A stretch of 20,037 nucleotides of DNA from an uncultured Eubacteriales bacterium (GTDB lineage: Bacteria; Bacillota; Clostridia; Lachnospirales; Lachnospiraceae), in the NCBI GenBank assembly GCA_900313855.1, contig OMSZ01000408.1, positions 1 through 20,037 on the forward strand, in the 5' to 3' direction. Numbering within the stretch: position 1 is the stretch's first letter; every line of letters starts with the position of its first letter. Positions 7,072 through 14,690 of the stretch are shown here, one piece after another. The position numbers were made by a program, and so were the translations under genes. The notes beneath the pieces are model-generated. The model was not told where the DNA came from, ran no database searches, and saw nothing but the letters and a program-made list of their open reading frames with translations.

Positions 7072-8171
7072 TGTATTATTTTATATTAAATCCGCAGGCA
7101 TCGTCCGGTAAGGGCGTTGCTGTCTGGGGGAAGCTTAAACCGATATTAAAAGAAAGAAATGTGCCGTACTGCCTTGCTGTATTTAACAGAAGGGAAGATG
7201 TTTCTATGTTTGTAAAGGCGTTAACCTCTGAAAAGGAACCTAAGCTTTCAAAGTTATTATTGACCGCGGATAAAATGTCTGAGATCAACGGCGAGTTTGA
7301 ATATGATGAGGTTCATATAGTTGTGCTTGGCGGTGACGGGACGATCAATCTTGTATTTAACTCGGTTGTGGATTTAAAACGAACAAAGCTTTCGTGTATA
7401 AGAGTAGGCTCGGGCAATGATTTCGCAAGAAATCTCGGAGTTGATAAGAAGCCGGAGACAGCATTTATTCATCTGCTTGATGAACCTGAGGAAATGGTTC
7501 TTGATTATGGAGAGGTTACTTTTACTCCGGATGCTGCTTTTAATGAAGTTAATGATGTAGTGTTAAAGGAACAGCGTTTTGGTGCTGATGCAGATAGAGC
7601 GGATAAGAGTTTTTCGGGCATGGGAAAAGTAAATGATACTTCGCCGGAAAGAACCAGGAGGTTCATAATAAGCAGCGGGATAGGTTATGACGCGGATATA
7701 TGCGAGGAGGTAAGCCGCAGTAAGCTTAAGAAGATACTTAATTATATTCACTCAGGCAAGCTGGTATATACAGCTATTGGTATTAGACAGATATTCAATA
7801 AGGACAGGGCGCGGGTTAAGCTTTATCTTGATGATAATGAGCCGATACGTATCGGCAGTCTGATGTTTGCGGTTGCCATGATACATGAAAAGGAAGGCGG
7901 CGGGGTACCATTTTGTCCGCATGCAGACGCCACTGACGGGCAGCTTGAGTTATGTATAGTTAAGAATGCGCCGGCTCCAAAGCTTTTGCTAGAGGTTGCT
8001 ATGGTATATATAAGAAAGCATATCCTGTTTTCCAATGTAAGAGAAATGAGGTGCAAGAGGCTTCGTATCTCTGCCGACAGACCGCAGTGGCTGCATACTG
8101 ACGGCGAGACGCCCTGTAAGGTGAAGGAAGCGGTACTGACCTGCCGGAAGGGACTTAATTTTGTTAAATAA
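7071..8171 (+). CDS. Diacylglycerol/lipid kinase family protein (DagK/YegS/BmrU type)
   Basis: The 366-residue product has the lipid-kinase signatures: YFILNPQASSGKG (3-15), GGDGTIN (87-93) for nucleotide binding, and GSGNDFAR (113-120). A C-terminal half follows with GIGYDAD and a PHADATDGQLE segment (about 279-289) typical of the DagK/SphK fold. Such enzymes phosphorylate diacylglycerol or related lipids at the inner membrane surface, linking to phospholipid and lipoteichoic acid turnover. A stretch at about 155-185 (rich in charged residues) looks like an insertion compared with the shortest family members of about 300 residues. It begins inside the tatD stop codon. The specific lipid cannot be told from sequence. 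Confidence 0.88.
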   Translation: MYYFILNPQASSGKGVAVWGKLKPILKERNVPYCLAVFNRREDVSMFVKALTSEKEPKLSKLLLTADKMSEINGEFEYDEVHIVVLGGDGTINLVFNSVVDLKRTKLSCIRVGSGNDFARNLGVDKKPETAFIHLLDEPEEMVLDYGEVTFTPDAAFNEVNDVVLKEQRFGADADRADKSFSGMGKVNDTSPERTRRFIISSGIGYDADICEEVSRSKLKKILNYIHSGKLVYTAIGIRQIFNKDRARVKLYLDDNEPIRIGSLMFAVAMIHEKEGGGVPFCPHADATDGQLELCIVKNAPAPKLLLEVAMVYIRKHILFSNVREMRCKRLRISADRPQWLHTDGETPCKVKEAVLTCRKGLNFVK

Positions 8172-8177
8172 AAAATA

Positions 8178-8210
8178 AGCATTTATTTATTAAATAAGAA
8201 ATGCTATAAT
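8178..8210 (+). promoter_or_regulatory. Extended -10 promoter with overlapping inverted repeat
   Basis: TGCTATAAT (8202-8210) is a perfect extended -10. An inverted repeat, AGCATTT (8178-8184) with AAATGCT (8199-8205), fills the -35 to -10 interval and could be an operator or a weak hairpin. The -35 region (TTTATT) is poor. An in-frame ATG at 8209 overlaps this -10, which argues against it being the start of the GGDEF gene. Confidence 0.5.
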
Positions 8211-8262
8211 GATATCAGTAGTATTAATTGTATTTGCAGGCGCAGAAAAGGGGGTGGCATAT

Positions 8263-9213
8263 ATGGAGAAGAAGCTTGAAGAGCTTGAGAGGCTGTCTCA
8301 AGAGGATGCGGTTACAGGTCTTCTTAATCGAAGAGGAGGGGTTAAGAGGATTGAGGAACTGATCAAAGAGTATAATAATAAAACCGGGGCACTTATAATG
8401 CTTGACGGTGACTACTTTAAGAAGATCAATTCAAGCTACGGGCATCAGAATGGAGAGCTTGTTATTAAAGAATGTGCAAGGCAGGTTCAGGAATGGTTTT
8501 CAGATGCCGGAGTAGTATTCAGGTTAGGTGCGGATGAGTTCATAGTTTTTTATGCTAATAGTGATGTTGATTCAGTACGTGCAAAGATACTTGGATTTAC
8601 AAAGAAGAAAAAGGTTGCCAAGGTGTCGGAAGGTATAGAGGTACCATTTACATTCTCTGCGGGAGTTGCAATGTATCCTGAGTGCGGCATTGATTTTGAA
8701 GAGCTGATGAATCATGCGGATATAGCGCTTTATAACGCAAAGCTTGAGGGACGCGCATGCTTCCGTTTGTATTCGGACGGAATGATGATCCCTAACCGTG
8801 AGCAGTTTATGTTTGATATTGATGAGATGGCTAAGGGAATGCCGGGCGGCTTCTTCGTATATGAGGCCGGTGGAGATGAGAGGCTCCTATATATCAGTGA
8901 TTCTATCGTGAGACTTTTTAAGTGCGACAGCGATATGGATTTTCGTCAGCATGTCGGTAACAGTTTTCGCGGAATGGTTCATCCTGATGATATTAAGATG
9001 GTTGAAGAGACGATCAGACATCAGCAGTTTTCAACGGAAGGCAATGAAAATCATACAGATTATGTGCGCTACCGCATAGTATGCAAGGACGGCTCTGAAA
9101 AAAGAGTTGATGATTTCGGCAGACTTGTGCATGATAATACCTTCGGAGATGTATACTATGTCTTCCTGTTAGATCTTGATGACAGGATCTTTGGAGGAAG
9201 AAGCCTGTTGTAA
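8263..9213 (+). CDS. GGDEF-PAS protein with degenerate GADEF signature
   Basis: With the ATG at 8263 (good AAGGGGGTGG site 5 nt upstream) the product has 316 residues. Residues 12-171 form a GGDEF domain: DAVTGLLNRRGG (15-26), MLDGDYFKKIN (46-56), the signature GADEF (89-93) and ADIALYNAKLEGR (152-164). The signature has Ala for the second Gly, and no RxxD inhibitory site lies five residues upstream. Residues 186-306 look like a PAS_3 domain (HPDD 240-243, YRIVCKDG 270-277), placed C-terminal although PAS is usually N-terminal. No membrane segment is seen. It may be a cyclic-di-GMP synthase with altered activity or a nucleotide-binding sensor; activity is not decided by the sequence. Confidence 0.88.
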   Translation: MEKKLEELERLSQEDAVTGLLNRRGGVKRIEELIKEYNNKTGALIMLDGDYFKKINSSYGHQNGELVIKECARQVQEWFSDAGVVFRLGADEFIVFYANSDVDSVRAKILGFTKKKKVAKVSEGIEVPFTFSAGVAMYPECGIDFEELMNHADIALYNAKLEGRACFRLYSDGMMIPNREQFMFDIDEMAKGMPGGFFVYEAGGDERLLYISDSIVRLFKCDSDMDFRQHVGNSFRGMVHPDDIKMVEETIRHQQFSTEGNENHTDYVRYRIVCKDGSEKRVDDFGRLVHDNTFGDVYYVFLLDLDDRIFGGRSLL

Positions 9214-9228
9214 ATAGTGACCTTTTGC

Positions 9229-9257
9229 TTGCATTTTGTAAGAATTGCTTATATAAT
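9229..9257 (+). promoter_or_regulatory. Promoter for the DUF1858 gene
   Basis: TTGCAT, 17 bp, TATAAT. The same pair of hexamers and spacing occurs before the decarboxylase gene (10554-10582). The transcript would have a leader of about 45 nt ending in CTAGGAGGAA before the ATG. Confidence 0.6.
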
Positions 9258-9306
9258 CGTATCGGATCAAAAAAAGTGAGTATACTATACCTAGGAGGAA
9301 TTAATA

Positions 9307-9525
9307 ATGGCACAGACAGTTAATAAAGATATGTTGATAGGCGAGATCATTTCAATAGATCCCGGTAATGCAATGATACTTATGCAGAGCGGAATGCACT
9401 GTGTTGGATGTCCTGCATCACAGGGTGAGACCTTAGAGGAGGCTGCTCAGGTTCACGGTATGGATTGTGACCTTCTTATAACTACTATTAACGAGTATCT
9501 TGCAAGCAAGCAGGCAGATGCATAA
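9307..9525 (+). CDS. DUF1858 domain protein
   Basis: The 72-residue protein is almost entirely one DUF1858 domain (INTACT-like small helical fold). The hallmark is GMHCVGCPASQGETLEEAA, with C32 and C35 as a CxxC pair and a further C54. In other proteins this domain is found next to hybrid-cluster or iron-sulfur and regulatory domains, and its stand-alone form is common in Clostridia. A redox or metal-binding role is a guess from the cysteines. It is monocistronic by layout, with its own promoter (9229-9257), a strong GGAGG site, and a terminator 100 nt downstream. Confidence 0.88.
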   Translation: MAQTVNKDMLIGEIISIDPGNAMILMQSGMHCVGCPASQGETLEEAAQVHGMDCDLLITTINEYLASKQADA

Positions 9526-9625
9526 AAAATGATAATCAGGATATTACTATTATCAGATTATAGATGTTGATCGATATGTAGTAATATGACAGCAGATTAA
9601 ATGTCAATAATTAAATTTGCAGAAG

Positions 9626-9661
9626 AAAAGCGTTTCAGGTTAATTGCCGGAAGCGCTTTTT
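9626..9661 (+). terminator. Rho-independent terminator between DUF1858 gene and yitT
   Basis: AAAAGCGTTTC pairs with GGAAGCGCTTTT (one G.T pair), followed by two more G-C pairs past an A/G mismatch, a 7-nt loop and a T run. It lies 33 nt before the yitT start, leaving little room for a separate yitT promoter. It may be leaky or regulated. An additional 9-bp inverted repeat lies upstream at 9541-9549/9579-9587. Confidence 0.75.
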
Positions 9662-9694
9662 CTTATTTGATCATCAGGAGGTTTAGTGTAAGGT

Positions 9695-10546
9695 ATGAGA
9701 AAAGTCGTTGGAAAAATAATCCTGATCATAATCGGAACAGTTATATACTCTGCCGGGATAGGATTATTTTTAGATAATAATTCCATAGCGCCCGGTGGAG
9801 TGACGGGCGTTTCGGTCATATTAAGTCATACCGTGGGAGGTGAAACAGGAACCTGGTATCTTATCCTTAATATACCATTGATCATACTTGGCCTTTACAA
9901 ATTTGGAGGAAGGTTCATTTCCTATACTTTTATTGCTATCGTGTGCAATTCAATATTTACCAATATATTCAGTTCGTGTAAGGCGATTACCAATGAGCTG
10001 CTGCCGGCGGCTGTTGCAGGCAGTCTGCTTGTGGGTACGGGACTTGGAATAGTTCTTAGGGCCGGCGCAACGACGGGAGGCATGGATATTATTGTCAAAC
10101 TGTTAAGACAAAAACATCCGGAAATTAAAACAGGTACTTTATTTATTATTGTTGATACCATAGTTGTGATCGCTTCGGGAATAATATTTAAAAATTTTAA
10201 TCTTGCCATGTACGCATTTATTGTTGTTGTAGTTGACGGGCGGGTTATGGATCATATTCTTTATGGGTTTAATGAAGCCAGACTTTATTATATCGTTTCA
10301 GATAAGGCGGATGAGCTGATGAAGCATATTCTATCGGACATCGAGGTGGGCGCGACTGTTCTTGAGGGGAGAGGAGCATATAGCAGCACACACAAGGAAA
10401 TAATAATGTGCGTTGTGAGAAAAAGAAGAGCGCCTCTGCTTACAGAGCTTGTTAAAGAGGTGGACCCGAAAGCGTTTATGGTAATTGCAAGTGCCAATGA
10501 GATATACGGTGAAGGCTATATGAATATCAGGGGAGAGTGTGTGTAA
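9695..10546 (+). CDS. YitT family membrane protein
   Basis: The 283-residue product has about five to six hydrophobic segments in its first 180 residues, with the family opening GLFLDNNSIAPGGVTGVSVIL (near 23-43) and the GAGATTGGMDI-like loop seen here as RAGATTGGMDIIVK (near 122-135). A soluble C-terminal domain of the DUF2179 type follows (about 205-278, VEGRGAYSS-like stretch). This is the standard YitT architecture; the transported substrate or function is not established. The AGGAGGT site is 12 nt from the ATG, longer than usual. No clear promoter lies between the upstream terminator and the gene. Confidence 0.9.
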   Translation: MRKVVGKIILIIIGTVIYSAGIGLFLDNNSIAPGGVTGVSVILSHTVGGETGTWYLILNIPLIILGLYKFGGRFISYTFIAIVCNSIFTNIFSSCKAITNELLPAAVAGSLLVGTGLGIVLRAGATTGGMDIIVKLLRQKHPEIKTGTLFIIVDTIVVIASGIIFKNFNLAMYAFIVVVVDGRVMDHILYGFNEARLYYIVSDKADELMKHILSDIEVGATVLEGRGAYSSTHKEIIMCVVRKRRAPLLTELVKEVDPKAFMVIASANEIYGEGYMNIRGECV

Positions 10547-10553
10547 AAGGATT

Positions 10554-10582
10554 TTGCATTTTCGAATGAAATTTGATATAAT
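10554..10582 (+). promoter_or_regulatory. Promoter for the decarboxylase operon
   Basis: TTGCAT, 17 bp, TATAAT, with TGA in front of the -10 (extended). The -35 is 8 nt past the yitT stop. The predicted leader is about 95 nt and contains the hairpin at 10625-10643. Confidence 0.6.
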
Positions 10583-10611
10583 AACTCTAACTGTATATTT
10601 ATATATTTTGA

Positions 10612-10649
10612 ATGGAGATGAACCCGCCTAAAACGTAAAGGCGTGATCC
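10612..10649 (+). promoter_or_regulatory. Leader hairpin with 8-codon ORF before the decarboxylase
   Basis: CGCCT (10625-10629) pairs with AGGCG (10639-10643) around a 9-nt loop, and GGA (10614-10616) can pair with TCC (10647-10649) outside it. A tiny ORF (10612-10638), Met-Glu-Met-Asn-Pro-Pro-Lys-Thr, ends inside the loop. It matches no riboswitch class I recognise. A regulatory role is only suggested by its place in the leader. Confidence 0.3.
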
Positions 10650-10682
10650 TTTAATTCTTGTTAGAAGAGAGAGACCGATAAT

Positions 10683-12224
10683 ATGGAACAACCGATACTT
10701 AACGGCCTTATACAATATAATACAGAAGGTTCATATCCCTGGCATATGCCCGGACACAAGAGGAGACTTAATACTATCTTTCCGGATATGGTTGAGAATC
10801 CTTTTTCAATAGATGTCACTGAAGTCGGTGATCTTGATGAGCTGCATGATCCTAAAGGGATAATACTAAAGGCAGAGCAAAGGGCTTCAGAGATCTATGG
10901 CTCTGATAAGAGCTATTATCTGGTAAATGGTGCAACCGGTGGGATAATGGCGGCGATAGCAGCGGTTTGTGAGCATGGAGATACGATAATTGTTTCAAGA
11001 AACTGCCACAAATCAGTGTACAATGCAATAAGGCTTCTGGGGCTTAAAGCAGTATATATTAAGCCGGAATGGAACGATGAACTTTGTATGTTCGGGGGAA
11101 TCGATCCGGATATGGTGAAAAAAGCCATGAAAGAGCATACACATGCGAAAGCGGTGGTTATCGTTTCACCTACTTATGAGGGTGTGGTCAGTGATATAGA
11201 AAAGATCGCAAAGCTTGTCCACAAGGAAAAGCTTCCGCTTATTGTAGATGAGGCACATGGGGCTCATTTTGAATTTATCTCTAATGTTAATGAGACCATT
11301 TCCTCTACTAATTATAAGAATGTGCCGCGACCGGCAATCCGGCTAGGCGCGGATATTGTTGTTGAGAGTCTTCATAAAACGCTGCCGGCGATGACTCAGT
11401 GTGCGATCCTTCATATGAAGCGTGGTCTTATAAACGAAAAGAAGCTTGATGAATTCGTTTCCGTATTTCAGAGTACATCACCGTCCTATGTGTTTATGGC
11501 TACGATGGAAGCCTGCATTGAAAAGATGGATTTTGAACGTGACGGAAGATTCATTGTGTTTAAGCAGACGCTTATGGAGTATAGGAAACGGTTTGCCGAA
11601 CTGTCACATATTCATCTGGTAAATGCTGATGATTTCAAGAAATACAGTAACAGCGAGTTGGATTATTCAAGGCTGGTTTTTTCTGTTAAGGACTGCGGCG
11701 TTGAAAAGGATGAAGGAATAGTTCCGATGACCGGGCAGATGCTTGCGCAAATGTTAGAAAAAGAATATGGTCAGACGATGGAAATGGCAGGCGGTAATTA
11801 CGTAGTTGCCATTGCGACCATCGCAGATTCAAAGGAAGCATTTGAGGCTTTATATTTGGCGCTTGATACTATCGATAAACAGTTAATGGATTTGCCTTAT
11901 GAAGCCGATACATTATTATATGAGACTGCTCCGGAAAAACGTATGGAGATATATGATGCAAAGTCGAGAATGAATATCAGGGTTCCGTTAGATGATGCAG
12001 TCGGAAGAGTAAGCAGTGATTTCATATACATTTATCCGCCGGGAATACCTGTTGTTGCACCGGGAGAGATCATTTCAAAGGATATTATCCGTGGCATAAA
12101 ACGCGGTCTTGAGTTTGGAAGGAACTTCAAGGGTATAGAAAGTGAAGCTGCTAATAAGAATTATGTTTATGTTGTGAAGGAAGCGCGTAACGGATGGCTT
12201 CCAAGAAGAAAGAAGAGGATATAG
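10683..12224 (+). CDS. Orn/Lys/Arg decarboxylase family PLP enzyme (YaaO/SpeA type)
   Basis: This 513-residue fold-type I PLP enzyme decarboxylates a basic amino acid (arginine, lysine or ornithine) for polyamine synthesis. Visible motifs are HMPGHKRR (21-28), TGGIMAA (85-91), DEAHGAH (189-195) with the PLP-contacting Asp189, and SLHKTLPAM (229-237) with the Schiff-base Lys232. The C-terminal domain has a YPPGIPVVAPGE stretch. It lacks the N-terminal receiver-like wing domain of the large inducible enzymes, so it is the short Firmicute form. About 15 extra residues lie between DEAHGAHF and the GADIVVESL segment. The ribosome binding site is weak (AGAAGAGAG). Only 4 nt separate it from tmk, as for yaaO-tmk in B. 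subtilis. Substrate choice is not readable. Confidence 0.92.
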   Translation: MEQPILNGLIQYNTEGSYPWHMPGHKRRLNTIFPDMVENPFSIDVTEVGDLDELHDPKGIILKAEQRASEIYGSDKSYYLVNGATGGIMAAIAAVCEHGDTIIVSRNCHKSVYNAIRLLGLKAVYIKPEWNDELCMFGGIDPDMVKKAMKEHTHAKAVVIVSPTYEGVVSDIEKIAKLVHKEKLPLIVDEAHGAHFEFISNVNETISSTNYKNVPRPAIRLGADIVVESLHKTLPAMTQCAILHMKRGLINEKKLDEFVSVFQSTSPSYVFMATMEACIEKMDFERDGRFIVFKQTLMEYRKRFAELSHIHLVNADDFKKYSNSELDYSRLVFSVKDCGVEKDEGIVPMTGQMLAQMLEKEYGQTMEMAGGNYVVAIATIADSKEAFEALYLALDTIDKQLMDLPYEADTLLYETAPEKRMEIYDAKSRMNIRVPLDDAVGRVSSDFIYIYPPGIPVVAPGEIISKDIIRGIKRGLEFGRNFKGIESEAANKNYVYVVKEARNGWLPRRKKRI

Positions 12225-12228
12225 GAAT

Positions 12229-12852
12229 ATGGAAGGTATTTTTATAACAATAGAAGGTCCGGACGGATCGGGAAAGACAACTCAGATTGAGCTTTTGCGT
12301 GAATATCTTGAGAAAAAAGGATATGACAGTGTGGTTACAAGAGAACCCGGTGGAACTGTTATAAGTGAAGCGATACGGGAGATAATATTAAACCCCGAAT
12401 ATAAGGAAATGAGTTATATGACAGAGCTTCTTTTATATGCGGCAGCAAGGGCACAGCTTGTCAATCAGATAATAAGACCGGCGCTTATTGAAGGAAAGGC
12501 GGTAATATGTGACAGATTTGTCGAGTCTTCTGCGGTATACCAGGGAATTGGAAGAGGTCTTGGCGTATCAACCGTTTATGAGGTTAATAATTATGCGCTT
12601 GGTGAAGTAAAGCCTAAGCTTACCATTTTCATGGATTTGGATGCCGAGGATGGAATTAAGAGAAAGAAGAATCAGACCGAGCTTGACAGGATGGAGCAGG
12701 AGGACATAGAGTTTCATAAGCGGGTTGTCGAAGGATACAGAAAGCTGGCTGAATTATATCCTGAGAGAATTGTGCCGATCGACGCAACACTTTCTGTTGA
12801 AGACATACATAGCAGGATAGTTTCAGAGGTCGAAAAGAGATTTTTTAAGTAG
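12229..12852 (+). CDS. tmk: Thymidylate kinase
   Basis: It phosphorylates dTMP to dTDP with ATP, feeding dTTP synthesis. The 207-residue length is standard. Motifs are the P-loop GPDGSGKTT (10-18), TREPGG (37-42), DRFVESSAVYQG (95-106) and a basic lid segment at about 142-155. The start lies 4 nt after the decarboxylase stop, and its purine-rich binding site GAAGAGGAT is inside the upstream gene, so expression is likely coupled. It is the first of the tmk-yaaR-holB-ricT replication/regulation set. Confidence 0.96.
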   Translation: MEGIFITIEGPDGSGKTTQIELLREYLEKKGYDSVVTREPGGTVISEAIREIILNPEYKEMSYMTELLLYAAARAQLVNQIIRPALIEGKAVICDRFVESSAVYQGIGRGLGVSTVYEVNNYALGEVKPKLTIFMDLDAEDGIKRKKNQTELDRMEQEDIEFHKRVVEGYRKLAELYPERIVPIDATLSVEDIHSRIVSEVEKRFFK

Positions 12853-12949
12853 AAATATTGGTGCTTGCATAGAACAAAGTTTAAGTAATGACGCATATTG
12901 GAAAAACAGAGATTATCAGTTGAGATTTTGATAGAGAGGAGAGATGGAT

Positions 12950-13390
12950 ATGGATATGCGAATTAATCAGATGACGCCACAGGCTCCGGTTGAGCAGCAG
13001 ACACAGGCACCTAAGGGTGATGACAGTTTTCGTTTTACTCTGGTCAGTCATATTGAAAACAGTGAATTGCAGGAAAAACTCTCCAATCTGATGAAGGATA
13101 TAGAAGAGCAGGGTAACAAGATAGCTAAGCATATGGACATTAAGGACATGAAAAGGTACCGTGCTTTAGTTAAAGAATTTATGAATGAAGTGACGGCTAA
13201 TTCACATGAATTTTCAAGAGAGAATTTCCTTGACAGAAGGGGACGTCACAGGGTGTACGGAATAGTTAAGGAAGTGGATAAGTCATTGGACGAGCTTGCA
13301 AGTGAGCTTCTCAAAGAAGAGAAGGATAATCTTGCAATCCTTGGAAAGATAGATGATATTCGTGGTATGCTGATGGATATTTCGACATGA
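12950..13390 (+). CDS. yaaR: YaaR family protein (DUF327)
   Basis: The product is 146 residues (148 from the earlier ATG). A polar, Gln/Pro-rich N terminus is followed by a helical, charged DUF327 domain containing [16 protein letters not shown], the NSHEF segment and [19 protein letters not shown]. These are typical of YaaR. The function is unknown; conservation between tmk and holB suggests a link with replication or cell-cycle genes. Three in-frame ATGs sit close together (12944, 12950, 12956). The AGAGGAG site ends at 12941, so 12950 has the best spacing. YaaQ, which lies between tmk and yaaR in B. subtilis, is absent. The 97-nt gap after tmk has no clear hairpin; a TTGCAT hexamer lies within it without a matching -10. 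Confidence 0.88.
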   Translation: MDMRINQMTPQAPVEQQTQAPKGDDSFRFTLVSHIENSELQEKLSNLMKDIEEQGNKIAKHMDIKDMKRYRALVKEFMNEVTANSHEFSRENFLDRRGRHRVYGIVKEVDKSLDELASELLKEEKDNLAILGKIDDIRGMLMDIST

Positions 13391-13497
13391 TAAAAGGCGG
13401 GTCTTGAATATATAAAGATCAAATTCCGGATTGAAACGGAACTTAAGAACGCCAACGTGGAAGATCCATATCATTATATACGGGAAGGATGAGGAGT

Positions 13498-14493
13498 ATG
13501 GCAAATTTTAGTGATATTATCGGACATGAGGATATAGTCAGACATTTTAAGAACAGTATAGAGCTTGGCAAGGTTTCACATGCATATATACTTAACGGTG
13601 AAAAGGGAGCGGGCAAGAGAACGCTTGCGGCAGTGGTTGCCAAAACGCTGCAGTGTGAAGAGGGCGGACCTGACCCATGCGGTAAATGCCGGTCCTGTTT
13701 GCAGGCAGAATCGAATAATCAGCCGGATATTATCTGGGTTAATCATGAGAAACCCAATATCATATCTGTAGATGAGATAAGAGAACAGGTGGTCAATGAT
13801 GTTGCGCTAAAGCCATACAGCAGCCGCTATAAGATCTATATAATTCCGGATGCACAGCTTATGAATCCGCAGGCGCAGAATGCCCTGTTAAAGACCTTAG
13901 AGGAGCCGCCGGAATATGCGATCATTTTGCTTTTGGCAAGCGGAATTGGCAAATTCCTGCCTACTGTATTATCAAGGTGTTTGATACTTAATTTTAAACC
14001 GGTTGAGCCGCTTCATGTAGTGGAGTATCTCACCAATAATCTTGAGGTGGATAGGAATAAGGCAAAATTCTGTGCTGATTTTGCCCAGGGTAATCTCGGT
14101 AAGGCAATAAGACTTGCGATATCTCCGGAATATAATGAACTCCTTGAGGACAGCGTAAGAATTCTTAGAAGGATTCAGGATATGGATATGGAGGATGTCA
14201 TAACTGCTATTAAGAATCTTGGCAAATATAAGCTTGACGTAACGGATTACATGGATATAATGACAATGTGGTTTAGGGACATCCTGATGGTCAAGATATC
14301 GAATTCTCCCAATAAGCTTTTGTTTAAGGATGAGTATTCGGTGCTTAAGAAGCAGGCCAGCATGATGTCGTATGAGGGCGTCGAGGAAGTTATACGTGCT
14401 CTTAATAAGGTTAAGATCCGTTTAGAGGCAAATGTGAATTTCGATATAGCTATGGAATTGCTTCTTTTGACAATCAAAGAGAATATGAAATAA
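13498..14493 (+). CDS. holB: DNA polymerase III delta prime subunit
   Basis: The clamp-loader subunit delta prime is an AAA+ protein that works with DnaX and HolA to load the beta clamp. The 331-residue product shows a P-loop-like GEKGAGKR (34-41) and zinc-binding cysteines C53, C61, C64 and C67. It also has IIPDAQLMNPQAQNALLKTLEEPP (115-138) and the SRC motif (159-161), the arginine-finger motif of the family. An ATG at 13489 is in frame, but AAGGAT (13485-13490) then sits at a 7-nt spacing to the ATG at 13498, which is preferred. The 107-nt gap from yaaR can fold: GGCG..TCTT (13396-13405) with AAGA..CGCC (13445-13453), enclosing TTCCG/CGGAA (13424-13428/13437-13441). Confidence 0.93.
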   Translation: MANFSDIIGHEDIVRHFKNSIELGKVSHAYILNGEKGAGKRTLAAVVAKTLQCEEGGPDPCGKCRSCLQAESNNQPDIIWVNHEKPNIISVDEIREQVVNDVALKPYSSRYKIYIIPDAQLMNPQAQNALLKTLEEPPEYAIILLLASGIGKFLPTVLSRCLILNFKPVEPLHVVEYLTNNLEVDRNKAKFCADFAQGNLGKAIRLAISPEYNELLEDSVRILRRIQDMDMEDVITAIKNLGKYKLDVTDYMDIMTMWFRDILMVKISNSPNKLLFKDEYSVLKKQASMMSYEGVEEVIRALNKVKIRLEANVNFDIAMELLLLTIKENMK

Positions 14494-14497
14494 CGAG

Positions 14498-14627
14498 CAA
14501 AGCAGCTGCGATGCACACTTGTGTGCAAAAGCAGATATTTTGTGGTGCACAACATCCGGGGGATGTTGGTTCTGCACCGACCGAAGTGGAACGAAGACTG
14601 ACACACGGAGCCGACAGGCGACGTGGG
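14498..14627 (+). other. Strongly folded intergenic element, possible RNA or dispersed repeat
   Basis: Three hairpins lie in the holB-ricT gap. (1) TGCACAC (14512-14518) pairs with GTGTGCA (14521-14527). (2) GGTGCA (14544-14549) with TGCACC (14573-14578) and CAACATCC (14550-14557) with GGATGTTG (14561-14568), with a 3-nt loop and a 4-nt bulge. (3) CACG (14604-14607) with CGTG (14622-14625), tandem G.A/A.G mismatches, then GCC (14610-14612) with GGC (14617-14619) closing a GACA loop. A long frame crosses this region but the pattern is not coding. Nothing similar is in the operons of the B. subtilis type. It could be a structured RNA, an attenuator or a small mobile repeat. Confidence 0.55.
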
Positions 14628-14639
14628 ATAATAAGGAGT

Positions 14640-14669
14640 TTGACTTTAATTTGTGGTAACTCATATATT
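14640..14669 (+). promoter_or_regulatory. Candidate promoter for ricT
   Basis: TTGACT, 18 bp, TATATT. Each hexamer is one base from consensus. It would give a very short leader (about 15 nt) that contains the TAAGGAGA binding site before the ATG. The spacing makes it possible but not sure. Confidence 0.4.
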
Positions 14670-14690
14670 TATTATAAGGAGACTATTATA

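Noticed and set aside
8209..8262. ATG at 8209 as the start of the GGDEF gene
   Set aside because: It overlaps the -10 TATAAT and has no binding site; ATG at 8263 has AAGGGGGTGG.
10612..10660. Fluoride (crcB) riboswitch before the decarboxylase gene
   Set aside because: Parts such as GATG, CGCC and TGAT resemble the class, but the first stem has a mismatch and the pseudoknot partner of the loop is missing.
14511..14690. Upstream extension of the ricT reading frame by 60 codons
   Set aside because: The stretch is made of perfect inverted repeats and has no binding site, while the ATG at 14691 has TAAGGAGA and the family N terminus MTEVIGIRF.
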